Assembly (NCBI RefSeq): GCF_900129135.1 | Contig: NZ_FQVI01000011.1 | Coordinates: 62,001 to 126,000 of the forward strand | Source of the DNA: Lactonifactor longoviformis DSM 17459 | GTDB taxonomy: Bacteria; Bacillota; Clostridia; Lachnospirales; Lachnospiraceae | Length of the DNA: 64,000 nucleotides | Direction: 5' to 3' | Shown: in pieces, positions 31,173 to 40,399 of the stretch | How the letters are laid out: every line of letters starts with the position of its first letter | How positions within the stretch are numbered: position 1 is the first letter of the stretch | The notes under the pieces: generated by a model | The model's input: only the letters and a program-made list of their open reading frames with translations | What the model was told of the DNA's origin: nothing | Database searches by the model: none | Translations under genes and position numbers: made by a program

Positions 31173-33077
31173 TCAGGATTCATCATACACGAGTTCTGTA
31201 TCTACATATTTTCTCTCCATCTGATGACGGGCCTTTCTCTTTTCTACACTGTCAAAGATAATAGAAAAATCATAATCTTCCGGATAAAGCTGCCGGGCTG
31301 CAACCTGCAGCTTAATTCGTTTATGGCTGATCCATATTTTTTTGTCCTGCAGCTGTACCCGCAGGACGCCTTTTTCATTGGCTGTCTGACACACAATGCC
31401 AATCTTTTTATCGGGGTAAACCATAACACTGTCCCCTAACTGATATTTCATTGCATTCTCCTGGCGGGATACTTTTTTTGCCTTCTGTATCCGGGGATGT
31501 GACGTCTTTTGGAATTCTTCTCCTCCAGTGATGCCGCCCCACCGTGCATTATAGCTCTCCGCGTAAGCTGCCTTTGCCGCTCTTTCCAGCATACGCGCCG
31601 GCATTCCCAGCTTTCCTGCTATATAAAAGGCACAGCTCTCTCCTGCCTCGCCGATAACCAGCTGGTATAAAGGCTTCAGGCTTTCTTTGTCAAAGGTCAT
31701 CCTGGCATTCACGATCCCCGATTCCTGTTTTGCATATTCTTTTACCTCCGGATAGTGGGTTGTAACCAGGAACAGGGCGCCGCTTTTTTTCAATTCTTCC
31801 AGGATTGCGATGGCAATTCCCATTCCCTCCGCAGGGTCCGTGCCAGAACCCAATTCATCCATGATAACCAGGCTGTCCCGGCTCACAGTGCGCAGGATAT
31901 CCAGCACATTCGTAATATGGGCAGAGAAGGTAGACAGGTTTTCCGATAGATTCTGTCCATCCCCGATATCACATAAAATAGCATTGTTCATACATATAAC
32001 TGCCTTCTCACAAGTTACATGGAGTCCGCACTGAGCCATCATACAGGTAAGGGCAACTGTCTTAATGGCAACTGTCTTTCCACCTGTATTCGGACCCGTG
32101 ATAATCACACCGTTTACTCCTTTTCCGATCTCAAAATTAAGGGGGACATTCACTTTCCTGTCCATGAGCGGATGTCTTGCATTCCTCAGACGTATATACC
32201 GCTCCGTATTTACTTCGGGAGGGATTCCGTCATATTCTATACTCAATTTTGCCTTGGCAAACATAAAATCCAGCTTCTCAATGGTATGGTTGTTCTGTTG
32301 GATTACCTCGGCCTTATCTGACAGCATTGCGGTTAACGTATATAAAATCCTGATTTCTTCATTCTCCTCATCGATTCTTAGCTCCTGCATCTCCTCATAT
32401 AATTTAGCCACGGAAGAAGGTTCTATGAATAAGGTATTGCCAGTGGAGGATTTATCAATCACAGAGCCGCTGATTCTGAATTTATATTCTTTTTTTACCG
32501 GGATGCACAACCGTCCGTTTCTCACAGTGCTGAAGCTGTCCGCCATATACTGCTTATTCGCCTTTATCACAGAATCTGCTTTTTCATGCATTTTTGCATC
32601 CGTCCGATCAATGGCTTCTCTCAGAGTTTTCAGCCGCTTTGAGGCATAATCGTCTATTTTTCCACCTCTGATTTTCTGGTTCAGCTCCTCTCTGATATCA
32701 TCCAGAGGTTCCAGATTCTCTTCATAGTAAGCCATCCCTATTTCATAGGACTTGCCTCTGTTCAGGTAATCCTTCATTCTTTTTACAGCGGAAAAGGTGA
32801 TCGAAACAGCCTCCAGCTGCTCCGGAGTCAGGCATCCCCCCTGTTCTGCCAGCTTAATCCATGCTTCAATCCCCTGCAGGGCTGTCAGCGGCGGATTGCC
32901 GCATGTCTCTATCATAGCCTTTGCCTCAGTAGTCTCTCGCAGCTTTGCTTTTACTTTTGTCTCTGATAAATAGGGGGTTAAATCCTGTATTTTTTCTTTG
33001 GCTTTATCTGTACATGCCAGTTCTATTAGTTTTTCTTTAATTTTATGGAACTCAAGTAATCTTTCTGTATCTGTCAT
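31173..33077 (-). CDS. MutS2-family protein lacking the Smr nuclease domain
   Basis: 634 residues. N-terminal clamp and coiled-coil regions (about 10-290, with the MutS2 segment DSFSTVRNGRLCIPVK), then the ATPase with Walker A GPNTGGKT (about 326-333), STFSAHI, Walker B VIMDELGSGTD and HYPEVKEYA. The C-terminal region (about 540-634) resembles the MutS2 KOW-like segment (GDSVMVYPDKKIGIV), but the protein ends where the Smr nuclease would begin; ordinary MutS2 has about 780 residues. A paralogue acting on stalled ribosomes or recombination intermediates without cleavage is possible. Confidence 0.88.
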   Translation of the reverse strand: MTDTERLLEFHKIKEKLIELACTDKAKEKIQDLTPYLSETKVKAKLRETTEAKAMIETCGNPPLTALQGIEAWIKLAEQGGCLTPEQLEAVSITFSAVKRMKDYLNRGKSYEIGMAYYEENLEPLDDIREELNQKIRGGKIDDYASKRLKTLREAIDRTDAKMHEKADSVIKANKQYMADSFSTVRNGRLCIPVKKEYKFRISGSVIDKSSTGNTLFIEPSSVAKLYEEMQELRIDEENEEIRILYTLTAMLSDKAEVIQQNNHTIEKLDFMFAKAKLSIEYDGIPPEVNTERYIRLRNARHPLMDRKVNVPLNFEIGKGVNGVIITGPNTGGKTVAIKTVALTCMMAQCGLHVTCEKAVICMNNAILCDIGDGQNLSENLSTFSAHITNVLDILRTVSRDSLVIMDELGSGTDPAEGMGIAIAILEELKKSGALFLVTTHYPEVKEYAKQESGIVNARMTFDKESLKPLYQLVIGEAGESCAFYIAGKLGMPARMLERAAKAAYAESYNARWGGITGGEEFQKTSHPRIQKAKKVSRQENAMKYQLGDSVMVYPDKKIGIVCQTANEKGVLRVQLQDKKIWISHKRIKLQVAARQLYPEDYDFSIIFDSVEKRKARHQMERKYVDTELVYDES

Positions 33078-33593
33078 TTAACTCACCTGTCTCTTGCCTT
33101 TCTTGTTTTTGTAAAAATAAATGCCGCGGAAGTATCGCCCTATCAGACATACAACTCCCGCGGCACACAGATTGACTGTATATAAAATAAGCATAAGAAA
33201 GATTGCGCGAAAGCGCAATCTCCGCCTGCGGCGGGCTGTCGCAGACAGCATCTTCCTTTCCGCCGCAGTGTGATCCCCCGGAGGTTTTTTATTACATAGG
33301 GAATGAAGTTTCCTATGTAATAAAAAAGCACAGCCGTAGAGCCATGCTTTTTCCGTTCATTTTATATACAGAGTTCTGCAAAATGTATGTTAGCATTGTA
33401 TAAGGCAGATAAAAGGGCGCAACAAACCTCCTGACGGAATCTGTTATCCCCTCACAACTATTTAATTAGCTGTATTCTCCATTATAACCACACGTAACAT
33501 ACACTACCTCTTTTTCATTTTATTTTTTTTGATTATAAGCTATCTTTCACCCGCTGTCAATAGATTTCCTGTTTTTTATCCGCAGTCTATGTA
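33078..33593. other. Hairpin-rich noncoding region
   Basis: 516 bp without a gene. A 197-bp core (33176-33371) is bounded by perfect 13-bp inverted repeats CTGTATATAAAAT / ATTTTATATACAG. Inside are AGATTGCGC-GAAA-GCGCAATCT (33200-33221), GCTGTC-GCA-GACAGC (33235-33249), a 16-bp stem (33285-33300 with 33312-33327) and AAAAAGCA / TGCTTTTT (33323-33330 with 33345-33352). The last two share bases and exclude each other. Outside the core, a GCCGCGG / CCGCGGC stem (33123-33164), read leftwards, ends in ATTTATTTTT shortly before the MutS2-like gene. The AAAAAGCA hairpin with T6 can also terminate transcription of the gene at 33594. The right part (33372-33593) is AT-rich and unremarkable. Confidence 0.6.
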
Positions 33594-34358
33594 CTACAGG
33601 GTAAAATATTCATTCTCCCGCCGTACGTCCTTCAGTGCTCCCAGCATTTGCTCCATGCGCTCCTGCAGGGGCGGGGGAAGGATCCGGGACTGATTGGGAC
33701 AGACTGCGGTACAGGCCATACAGAGAATACAGGTATTGGGATCTGTGGCAATGTGTCCTTCATTCACTGTAATGGCAGCTGTGGGACAGACCTCTTCGCA
33801 TTTGCCGCACAGGCTGCAGGATTCCAGGGATATGGGAGGGGCTGGGATCGTCATTGCCTCTTTATAAGGCTGATTTCCCGGAACCGTAACCCCTGTCCGG
33901 ATACAATTGTCCAGCTTGCTTTCTACTTGTTTGGCAAACCCGGTGATTTCAGAAACGTCCTTTTCATCCGGTCTGCCCTTTCCTACCTCTGGGGCCATAG
34001 AATGCTGAGCAATGCAAGCTCCCGAGGCCGCAATCTGGAATCCCTGATGGGAAACCGCTTGATTCAGTTCCAGCAGCGCATCCTCATACGCCCTAGTACC
34101 ATAGACAACAAAGGTGACTGCTTTCTTACCGCTTCCCTCCAGTGCCTTAATCTTCTCTGAAACGAGGGCCGGTATCCTTCCACCGAAAACCGGTGCTGCA
34201 AATACTGCCAAATCCCCGGTGGGATCGGCTGTCTCCTTCCCTCTGATACCTAAGTTATGTTCCTTCACCTCGACGGAAATCGCTTTGCAAAAAGCTTCCC
34301 CTGCCTTTTTTGTCCCTCCTGTGGGACTGAAATAATAAAAATCTGTCCTGCTCACCAT
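33594..34358 (-). CDS. Flavodoxin-like/ferredoxin fusion protein (EFR1 type)
   Basis: 254 residues from the ATG at 34358, where GGAGGTG gives a proper ribosome site. Residues 1-150 are flavodoxin-like with the FMN phosphate loop FSPTGGTKK and VVYGTRAYEDAL. Residues 180-235 hold two [4Fe-4S] motifs, CSLCGKCEEVCP and CILCMACTAVCP. Such proteins shuttle electrons between flavin and iron-sulfur centres in clostridia; partners are unknown. It stands alone, followed by the terminator-bearing region. Confidence 0.9.
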   Translation of the reverse strand: MVSRTDFYYFSPTGGTKKAGEAFCKAISVEVKEHNLGIRGKETADPTGDLAVFAAPVFGGRIPALVSEKIKALEGSGKKAVTFVVYGTRAYEDALLELNQAVSHQGFQIAASGACIAQHSMAPEVGKGRPDEKDVSEITGFAKQVESKLDNCIRTGVTVPGNQPYKEAMTIPAPPISLESCSLCGKCEEVCPTAAITVNEGHIATDPNTCILCMACTAVCPNQSRILPPPLQERMEQMLGALKDVRRENEYFTL

Positions 34359-34493
34359 AAAAACACCTCCAAACATAATTCATATATTATCTTCAGTATA
34401 ATCCCCGTCCGCTGTATTGTCCACCCCGCCTTTATCTGTTATCCCTCACACAGAAATAAAGGCCATCCCCAGTGTTCTGTGAAAGCAACAGAA

Positions 34494-34516
34494 GCAGCAG
34501 GGAAAGCCCTGCTGCT
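34494..34516 (-). terminator. Terminator after the AraC-GyrI regulator
   Basis: AGCAGCAGGG-AAAG-CCCTGCTGCT, only about 10 nt after the stop at 34527 on the minus strand, followed by TCTGTTGCTTTC. Confidence 0.7.
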
Positions 34517-34526
34517 CCTGTTTCCA

Positions 34527-35414
34527 TTATGGCTGTTTGCTGCTTTTTACGGGAAGCATTTCAATATATCCTCTTGTGCCGATGGGTTCCAGCTGGATAC
34601 GGGGATTCCCGGTATCCCACTGATATCCTGCGGCGGCCGGCTGATATTTTTTGATGGCCTCCTGAACTTCTTCGATCGCCTGGCAGTAATCCTCCTCTGC
34701 AAAGGGTTCCCCCTGAAACATCACATACTCTGCCTCCGGAAGCTCCACCACATCAAATCCCTCCGGAACTTCCCCGTGGTAATCAATAGGCACTTCTACT
34801 CCCTGCACATACTCGGAGGTACCCGGTCTGCGCATTTTCTCCGGAAGCCAAAGACATACCGGTTCTCCGCTGATGGATTTTATGCTGGTAAGCAGTCCCC
34901 AAACATCGCATCCCACTTCCTCACAGTACGTAAAGTATTCCGTGGCTGTTTTCCCTCTTTTAATCAAAGCCTTTCTTACAGGCTTGTGTACCATGTGAAT
35001 GTATACATTTTTTACCTCTGCCATCTTTTTGTTCTCCTTTCGAATTTCGTTATATAAAACTCCATAGGGGATAAAAAGATACAAAGGAACCGGATGTCTG
35101 GCATATTCACGGGGATTGCACCCGAATTCACGGAAAAAGGCTCTCTGATATCCTTCCGCGCTTTGAAAGCCTAAATCAAAAGCCACATCAATCACCTTGG
35201 CATCTTCATCCCGCAGCCGCAAAGCTGATTTGGACAGCTTTAATCTCCTGATATAATCTGCCGGAGTATAATTCGTATACTCCCGGAACAGGCGGTAGGA
35301 GTACCAGGGTGAGAACATGGACACCTTTGCCAGATCTGCCAATGTAATCGTTTCCTCTAAATGCCTTTCAATATAGTCCTGCATTCTCTGAACTGCCAAA
35401 GTCTGTTCCATCAT
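34527..35414 (-). CDS. AraC regulator with GyrI-like effector domain
   Basis: 295 residues from the ATG at 35414, which follows AGGAGGTGAACAG; a few codons upstream are open but lack a ribosome site. Residues 1-110 are the two-HTH AraC domain (ADLAKVSMFSPWYSYRLFREYTNYTPADYIRR; FDLGFQSAEGYQRAFFREFG). Residues 130-295 form a GyrI-like ligand-binding domain (FTYCEEVGCDVWGLLTSI; MFQGEPFAEEDYCQAIEEVQEAI). This SoxS/Rob-like plan often senses drugs or hydrophobic molecules. Its likely targets are the nearby reductase genes. Confidence 0.9.
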   Translation of the reverse strand: MMEQTLAVQRMQDYIERHLEETITLADLAKVSMFSPWYSYRLFREYTNYTPADYIRRLKLSKSALRLRDEDAKVIDVAFDLGFQSAEGYQRAFFREFGCNPREYARHPVPLYLFIPYGVLYNEIRKENKKMAEVKNVYIHMVHKPVRKALIKRGKTATEYFTYCEEVGCDVWGLLTSIKSISGEPVCLWLPEKMRRPGTSEYVQGVEVPIDYHGEVPEGFDVVELPEAEYVMFQGEPFAEEDYCQAIEEVQEAIKKYQPAAAGYQWDTGNPRIQLEPIGTRGYIEMLPVKSSKQP

Positions 35415-35487
35415 CTGTTCACCTCCTGATGTGGCTATCATACCTTATCCCGTCATTTTCTTCTCGACTTTTTTTGCTGTATTGGAT

Positions 35488-36639
35488 TCAGACTCCCTGC
35501 CGAAACAGAGTATCTGCCTTTTCCATCCGTTCCACAACGTGTACTCCAAAGGGACATCGCTCCTCACAGCCTCCGCAGCCGATGCAATCCCCTGCATTGG
35601 CGGAAAGGCCTATGTAATGGGCCCGCACAGCGGAAGGCACTTCCTCCTGCATAACGGCCAAATCATAAAGTTTATTTACCATTGCAATGTCGATCTCCGC
35701 GGGACAGGGTGCACAGTGTCCGCAGTAGGTACACTGACCTGAATAGGCATGGCGGGGTGCATTTGCCAGCACAGTTGCATAGTCTTTCTCTTCCTCAGAG
35801 GCAGTTTCGTAGGCCACCGCTGCCGCCACATGCTCCGGAGTGTCATATCCTACCATTACACTGGCCACAGCAGGTCTGGTGAGTGCATAGTGCAGACATT
35901 GCACTGGGGTAAGGGCTACTCCGAAGGGAGATGACTGGGCAGAAAACAGACGTCCGCCGGCGTAACCCTTCATAACTGTAATGCCGATTCCCCGTTCTTC
36001 ACAGATCCGGTACAATGCCTCCCTTTCCGGTGCGATTCCCTGTAAAGCTTCGTCATAGGTTTCTGCAAAATACTCATTCATATCTTCTGTTGCAGGCAGC
36101 AGGTCAAAGGCCGGATTGATACTGAATAAAATCATCTCAATCTCTCCGCATTCGGCTGCCAGTTTTGCAACATCAGGATTATGGGTGCTCATCCCAATAT
36201 GGCGTATGATACCCTTCTGGTTCAGTTCCCGGACATATTCTATAAAGGGGCCTGTCATTATCTGTTCAAACTCTGCGGCCTCATCTACAAAATGGATCAT
36301 GCCAAGATCCACATAGTCCGTACGCAGGCGTGTCAGCAAATCACAAAAGGCCTCTTTTACTTTTTCCATGTCCCGGGTACGCACATACTGTCCGTCCTGC
36401 CATGTGGACCCCAGATGCCCCTGAATAATCCATCTGTCCCGTTTTCCTTCTATTGCCGCTCCAATGTTGGAACGAACCTTAGGCTCTGCCATCCAGCAGT
36501 CCAATATATTAATTCCCTGCTTTTCGCAGCATTCTATCACTTCTTTTACTTCCTCGGCATTATGGCGCTCCAGCCATTCCGCACCCAGACCGATCTCACT
36601 GACCTCCAGACCAGTATTTCCCAATTTCCGATATCTCAT
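35488..36639 (-). CDS. Ferredoxin-domain aldo/keto reductase (first)
   Basis: 383 residues. Residues 1-280 are an aldo/keto reductase barrel (LGNTGLEVSEIGLGAEWL; Asp and Lys/His positions in NILDCWMAE and MIHFVDEA are not the textbook catalytic ones, with Trp in place of Tyr after DC). The C-terminus carries CTYCGHCAPCP and CIGCGGCEERCP, ligands for two [4Fe-4S] clusters. These anaerobe-specific proteins couple a barrel to electron transfer; substrates are mostly unknown. Confidence 0.88.
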   Translation of the reverse strand: MRYRKLGNTGLEVSEIGLGAEWLERHNAEEVKEVIECCEKQGINILDCWMAEPKVRSNIGAAIEGKRDRWIIQGHLGSTWQDGQYVRTRDMEKVKEAFCDLLTRLRTDYVDLGMIHFVDEAAEFEQIMTGPFIEYVRELNQKGIIRHIGMSTHNPDVAKLAAECGEIEMILFSINPAFDLLPATEDMNEYFAETYDEALQGIAPEREALYRICEERGIGITVMKGYAGGRLFSAQSSPFGVALTPVQCLHYALTRPAVASVMVGYDTPEHVAAAVAYETASEEEKDYATVLANAPRHAYSGQCTYCGHCAPCPAEIDIAMVNKLYDLAVMQEEVPSAVRAHYIGLSANAGDCIGCGGCEERCPFGVHVVERMEKADTLFRQGV

Positions 36640-36756
36640 CCCGGACTTCCTCCTTTGATTTTACTTACCCTTTTATTCTACTCTGTCTGTTCCTAAACTG
36701 CCAGCACAATTTGAGCAGTTTTCAGATACTTAGGTTCCTGTTCCGCACTGTCACTT

Positions 36757-36939
36757 TTATATCTCCAGTAACTCAGCAAGTTCATGTACTATGTCGGGTA
36801 TGCAGATTTTCTGGGGACAGCGCTCACTGCAGGCACCGCATTGCCTGCATTCCTTTGGACTGTGCCCTTGATTCATGACTCCGGCAACTCTCCATGTTTC
36901 TTTGCTAATTCTGTATTCATTGTAGCCTTTTATAAGCAA
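36757..36939 (-). pseudogene. C-terminal remnant of an aldo/keto reductase
   Basis: About 60 codons reading YNEYRISKETWRV and then CRQCGACSERCPQKICIPD, the end of a ferredoxin-domain aldo/keto reductase. The barrel is missing, there is no ATG or ribosome site, and stops precede it. It lies between two intact members of the family, so it is probably what remains of a third copy. Confidence 0.75.
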
Positions 36940-36983
36940 TGGTATGTCCGAGTATCTTCAGAATCACCGTTATGATAGGTTTA

Positions 36984-37044
36984 AGCCCCAGAGTTATTTC
37001 TGTGCCTGGATATACTGCACTGTCTGAAACTATCCCCTGGGGCT
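36984..37044 (-). terminator. Probable terminator after the second reductase
   Basis: AGCCCCAG (36984-36991) pairs with CTGGGGCT (37037-37044), with a weaker AGTTAT / ATAGTTT continuation around a long loop. T-runs are poor, so efficiency is doubtful. Confidence 0.4.
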
Positions 37045-37061
37045 CACTCTAATCTTATAAA

Positions 37062-38195
37062 TTATCCGTTTAGTTTTGCTGCGAAATCGGCCATGGCTGC
37101 TGAAATCTTTATCTGCTGGGGACAGACTTCCTCACAGCTTCTGCATCCAACACAGGCTTGCGGCTGTTTTTCTTCAGGAACCGCCATCAAGGCCATAGGG
37201 GCGATAAATCCTCCCCCGGTGAAACAGTGCTCATTGTAAAGTTCAAGAAGCGAAGGAATATCCAGTTCCTGAGGACAGTGGCTTGTACAGTACCGGCATC
37301 CTGTGCAGGGAAGTGCGATCCCCTTCACCATACGGTCCGCCGCATGCAGAAGGGCGTCCATTTCTTTTTCATCCAGAGGTTTATGGGTCTCAAAGGTCCT
37401 GATATTTTCCTGAAGCTGCTCAAAGCTGGACATTCCAGAGAGCACTACCGTAACCTCAGGCAAGGTTTGGAGAAAGCGGAAAGCCCAGGCAGGCATATCC
37501 TCGTCAGGACGAAGCGCATGCAATATGCTGGCATGCTCTTCTGAGAGAGCAGCCAGACGCCCGCCGCGAAGAGGCTCCATGACCCATACAGGAATTCTAT
37601 ATTGGTTCAAAAGCTCTATCTTATCTTTTGCATTCTGGAATGACCAATCCAGATAATTCAGCTGTATCTGACAGAATTCCATATGTTCCCCGTATGCTTC
37701 CAGGAAACGCTTCATCACCTCACAGCTTCCGTGGGCAGAAAATCCCAGATGACGGATGCGTCCCTTTTCTTTCTGCTCCATCAGATACGAAAAAATGCCG
37801 TAAGTTTCATTCAGATAAGCATCAATATTCATCTCACAGACATTGTGAAACAAGTAAAAATCAAAATAGTCCACACCACATTTTTCAAGCTGCTGCTCAA
37901 AAATCTCCTCCACCTTATCCATATTGGAAAGATCATATCCTGGAAATTTGGTGGCAAGATAATAGCTGCCCCGGGAATAATCACTCAGCACTTTTCCCAT
38001 AACCCTTTCTGAGTTCCCATTGTGGTATCCCCAGGCGGTGTCATAATAGTTAATACCATGTTCCATGGCATAGCTTACCATCTCAGAAACTGCATTCTCA
38101 TCGATCCTTGCATCATCACCATCAATAACAGGCAGCCGCATGGCCCCCATTCCTAGTGCCGATAATTTCAAATCCTGAAATTCCTTATATATCAT
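37062..38195 (-). CDS. Ferredoxin-domain aldo/keto reductase (second)
   Basis: 377 residues from the ATG at 38195 (AAGGGG 8-9 nt before); codons further upstream are open but unlike the family. The barrel has catalytic Asp-Tyr in YYDTAWGYHNG, Lys in YLATKFPG and His in FYLFHNV. The C-terminus has CTGCRYCTSHCP and a second group CVGCRSCEEVCP. It should be an NAD(P)H- or ferredoxin-linked carbonyl reductase. The complete tetrad sets it apart from its neighbour at 35488. Confidence 0.9.
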   Translation of the reverse strand: MIYKEFQDLKLSALGMGAMRLPVIDGDDARIDENAVSEMVSYAMEHGINYYDTAWGYHNGNSERVMGKVLSDYSRGSYYLATKFPGYDLSNMDKVEEIFEQQLEKCGVDYFDFYLFHNVCEMNIDAYLNETYGIFSYLMEQKEKGRIRHLGFSAHGSCEVMKRFLEAYGEHMEFCQIQLNYLDWSFQNAKDKIELLNQYRIPVWVMEPLRGGRLAALSEEHASILHALRPDEDMPAWAFRFLQTLPEVTVVLSGMSSFEQLQENIRTFETHKPLDEKEMDALLHAADRMVKGIALPCTGCRYCTSHCPQELDIPSLLELYNEHCFTGGGFIAPMALMAVPEEKQPQACVGCRSCEEVCPQQIKISAAMADFAAKLNG

Positions 38196-38404
38196 TTTAC
38201 AGTACCCCTTTCTGTGATATAAGTTCAAATGAATGTCTAGTCCTGACCAGAGCCTTTTCTTTCCGGTGCTTTCTGTATGTAGTACATCCATTCCTTTACT
38301 TATTCTATAGGATACTCCCTGGAGTTAACTCAAAGTCAAGCACTTTTATACATGTTTCGCTAACATGTAATAGTATCGTATTCCCCATCCTGAAAAGAGG
38401 ATGC

Positions 38405-38719
38405 CTATAACCCTTTGACTGATATCCCTATCATTACAGTCTCGCTGCTGCAGTTATTCCAAACTGCATGGGGAACTTTCCCGTTTACCAAATAACTTTC
38501 ATCCTTTTTTACAATAATCGTTTCCTCACCAACTTCAATTCTCGCCTCACCTTTTGTCACTATGAACAAATGATTATGTTCATGTGTATGACGCTGTATA
38601 GGGCCACCGCCGTTCAAATCAACATAAGCTACCGAACCGTCTATGATCTGTCCCATTTCTCCAAACAGCCTCTTTGCTTTAAAGTTCACATGATTTGGAG
38701 GTGTTATAAATTCATTCAT
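38405..38719 (-). CDS. Small cupin protein
   Basis: 104 residues from the ATG at 38719 (AAAGGAG upstream). A single conserved-barrel cupin: motif 1 RHTHEHNHLFIVTKGEARI with three His, motif 2 YLVNGKVPHAVWNN with one His. These four positions would hold a metal. Function (isomerase, dioxygenase or sugar-binding) cannot be decided. It is transcribed in the same direction as the yolD-dinB pair, 34 nt after yolD. Confidence 0.85.
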   Translation of the reverse strand: MNEFITPPNHVNFKAKRLFGEMGQIIDGSVAYVDLNGGGPIQRHTHEHNHLFIVTKGEARIEVGEETIIVKKDESYLVNGKVPHAVWNNCSSETVMIGISVKGL

Positions 38720-38753
38720 CTTCCAATTCTCCTTTCGCCCGACTTTTCTAATA

Positions 38754-39098
38754 TCACAGTATCTTCTCCGACTCCCCTGAACTCTCGGTAATATCATACA
38801 AATCATCAAAGGAAATCTTAGTATTTACAATTTTTAGAACTCTTGCCGTCTCATCAATTCTGGATACCATCCCTGTCAGTTTGATATATTCATTTTTACA
38901 GAAATATACAACTGTTATAATGTCATTTTTATGCACCTGCCTCAGTTTTCGATCCAGTTCTTCCTGATAGTCTTCCGACAGCGTTCCCTTTGGCAGCACT
39001 ACCTTTTCTTTCCTGCGCAGGGCATCCGGATAGCCTTTCAGGGCAGCAAACGGCATAAACTGCTTTGCCCTTTCCTCTCTGCTCATTTTAGATACCAC
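38754..39098 (-). CDS. YolD-like protein
   Basis: 114 residues. The N-terminus (SREERAKQFMPFAALKGYPDAL) and the central VYFCKNEYIKLTGMVSRID are typical of the YolD-like family, which is usually encoded next to Y-family polymerases in Firmicutes. It overlaps the end of the polymerase gene by 11 nt. A role as UmuD-like partner or regulator of the polymerase is inferred from that constant association. Confidence 0.88.
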   Translation of the reverse strand: MVSKMSREERAKQFMPFAALKGYPDALRRKEKVVLPKGTLSEDYQEELDRKLRQVHKNDIITVVYFCKNEYIKLTGMVSRIDETARVLKIVNTKISFDDLYDITESSGESEKIL

Positions 39099-40356
39099 TT
39101 TTATGCCCTCCTATCTGCCGGTTACGCTCCATAGCGGTCGCTCCCTCCTGAAGGTTCATGCCTTTTAGAATCGCATTCTTTCCATATTTTTCTTTAATGT
39201 TAAGCATAGCTTCCTGCATTTTATGTTCCCGCTCCAGCTCTGCCGGATCTGTAAACAGGTCATACTGCTGATACCTCTCGTCCACCACATGATTAAAGGT
39301 AAGGTTTATCCTGTGAATAGGTACAGACTGATCCACAATCCGTTCATACAGCTTCATTGCAGATGCGATTATCTGCTTTGCGGAACTGGTGGTAACTGTC
39401 ATAGAAGCTGTCCCATGTGCGGATTTCTTCTGTAACCGGCTGCTGTATCCCACATGCAGGGTAATGGAATCCGTCACTAGCCCTTTATCCACAAGCTCCA
39501 GAGAGAGCATATCAGCCATTTCCTTCACAACCAGTATGGCATCCTGATAGGAATAGTCGCAGGGAAGTACCTGTCCGCTTGATATACAATTTTCTTTGGT
39601 CCGATACGCTTTGATGTCAGCCATGGTAACGGGTTCCCTTCCCCATGCATGGTCAATGAGAAGCTCCGCGTCAACCCCGAACATCTTGTACAGCATCACC
39701 TCATCGGCCTTTGCCGCCTGCTCCATGGTAAAGATACCAGCCCGCTCCAGCCGGTTTGCTGTCCCTGTCCCGATTCTCCAAAAGTCTGTAAGAGGCCTGT
39801 GGCTCCACAAAGTCTCCCGGTAGATCATCTCATCTAAAACGCCGATGTGATCCTCCGCATGCTTTGCCGTGATATCCAGAGCAATCTTAGCCAGATAAAG
39901 GTTGCTGCCGATTCCCGCAGTTGCAGTAATCCCTGTGGTGTCCAATATATCCTGCATAATCTTAATGCTCAGTTCCTTTGCCGTCATCTGGTACATAGAC
40001 AAATAGTCCGTAACATCCATAAAAACCTCATCAATAGAGTAAATATGAATATCTTCTTTTGCGATGTATTTCAGATAAATACCGTAGATCTCGGCAGAAT
40101 AATCAATATAGAGCTGCATTCTGGGAGGTGCCATAATATATTCTATTCCTGCCGGAATCTGAAATACTCTGCATCTGCCCGGTACTCCCAGCGCTTTCAT
40201 AGCTGGTGAGACTGCCAGGCAGATTGTCTTTTCCGTACGCTCCGGATCCGCCACCACTAGTTGGGCCTTCATCGGATCCAACCCTCTCTCCACACATTCT
40301 ACCGAGGCATAAAAGGATTTCAAATCAATACACACGTAGATTCTGTTCTCTGTCAC
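39088..40356 (-). CDS. Y-family DNA polymerase (UmuC/DinB type)
   Basis: 422 residues from the GTG at 40356. This start is chosen because a promoter at 40400-40428 places the transcript start at about 40393, which rules out ATGs at 40401 and 40428. The catalytic core is present: YVCIDLKSFYASVE (first Asp), and YSIDEVFMDVTDYL (Asp-Glu pair). The thumb has TAGIGSNLYLAKIALDI, then a little-finger domain (LHVGYSSRLQKKSAHGT). It performs error-prone bypass of DNA lesions. It is followed by yolD in an operon. Confidence 0.9.
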   Translation of the reverse strand: MTENRIYVCIDLKSFYASVECVERGLDPMKAQLVVADPERTEKTICLAVSPAMKALGVPGRCRVFQIPAGIEYIMAPPRMQLYIDYSAEIYGIYLKYIAKEDIHIYSIDEVFMDVTDYLSMYQMTAKELSIKIMQDILDTTGITATAGIGSNLYLAKIALDITAKHAEDHIGVLDEMIYRETLWSHRPLTDFWRIGTGTANRLERAGIFTMEQAAKADEVMLYKMFGVDAELLIDHAWGREPVTMADIKAYRTKENCISSGQVLPCDYSYQDAILVVKEMADMLSLELVDKGLVTDSITLHVGYSSRLQKKSAHGTASMTVTTSSAKQIIASAMKLYERIVDQSVPIHRINLTFNHVVDERYQQYDLFTDPAELEREHKMQEAMLNIKEKYGKNAILKGMNLQEGATAMERNRQIGGHKSGI

Positions 40357-40399
40357 TTCCGGCCGCCTGCTTTCCTTCTTAATTATCTTCACTGCTATC

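Noticed and set aside
33143-33403. Small frames within the hairpin-rich region
   Set aside because: Their sequences are by-products of the inverted repeats, occur on both strands and lack ribosome sites.
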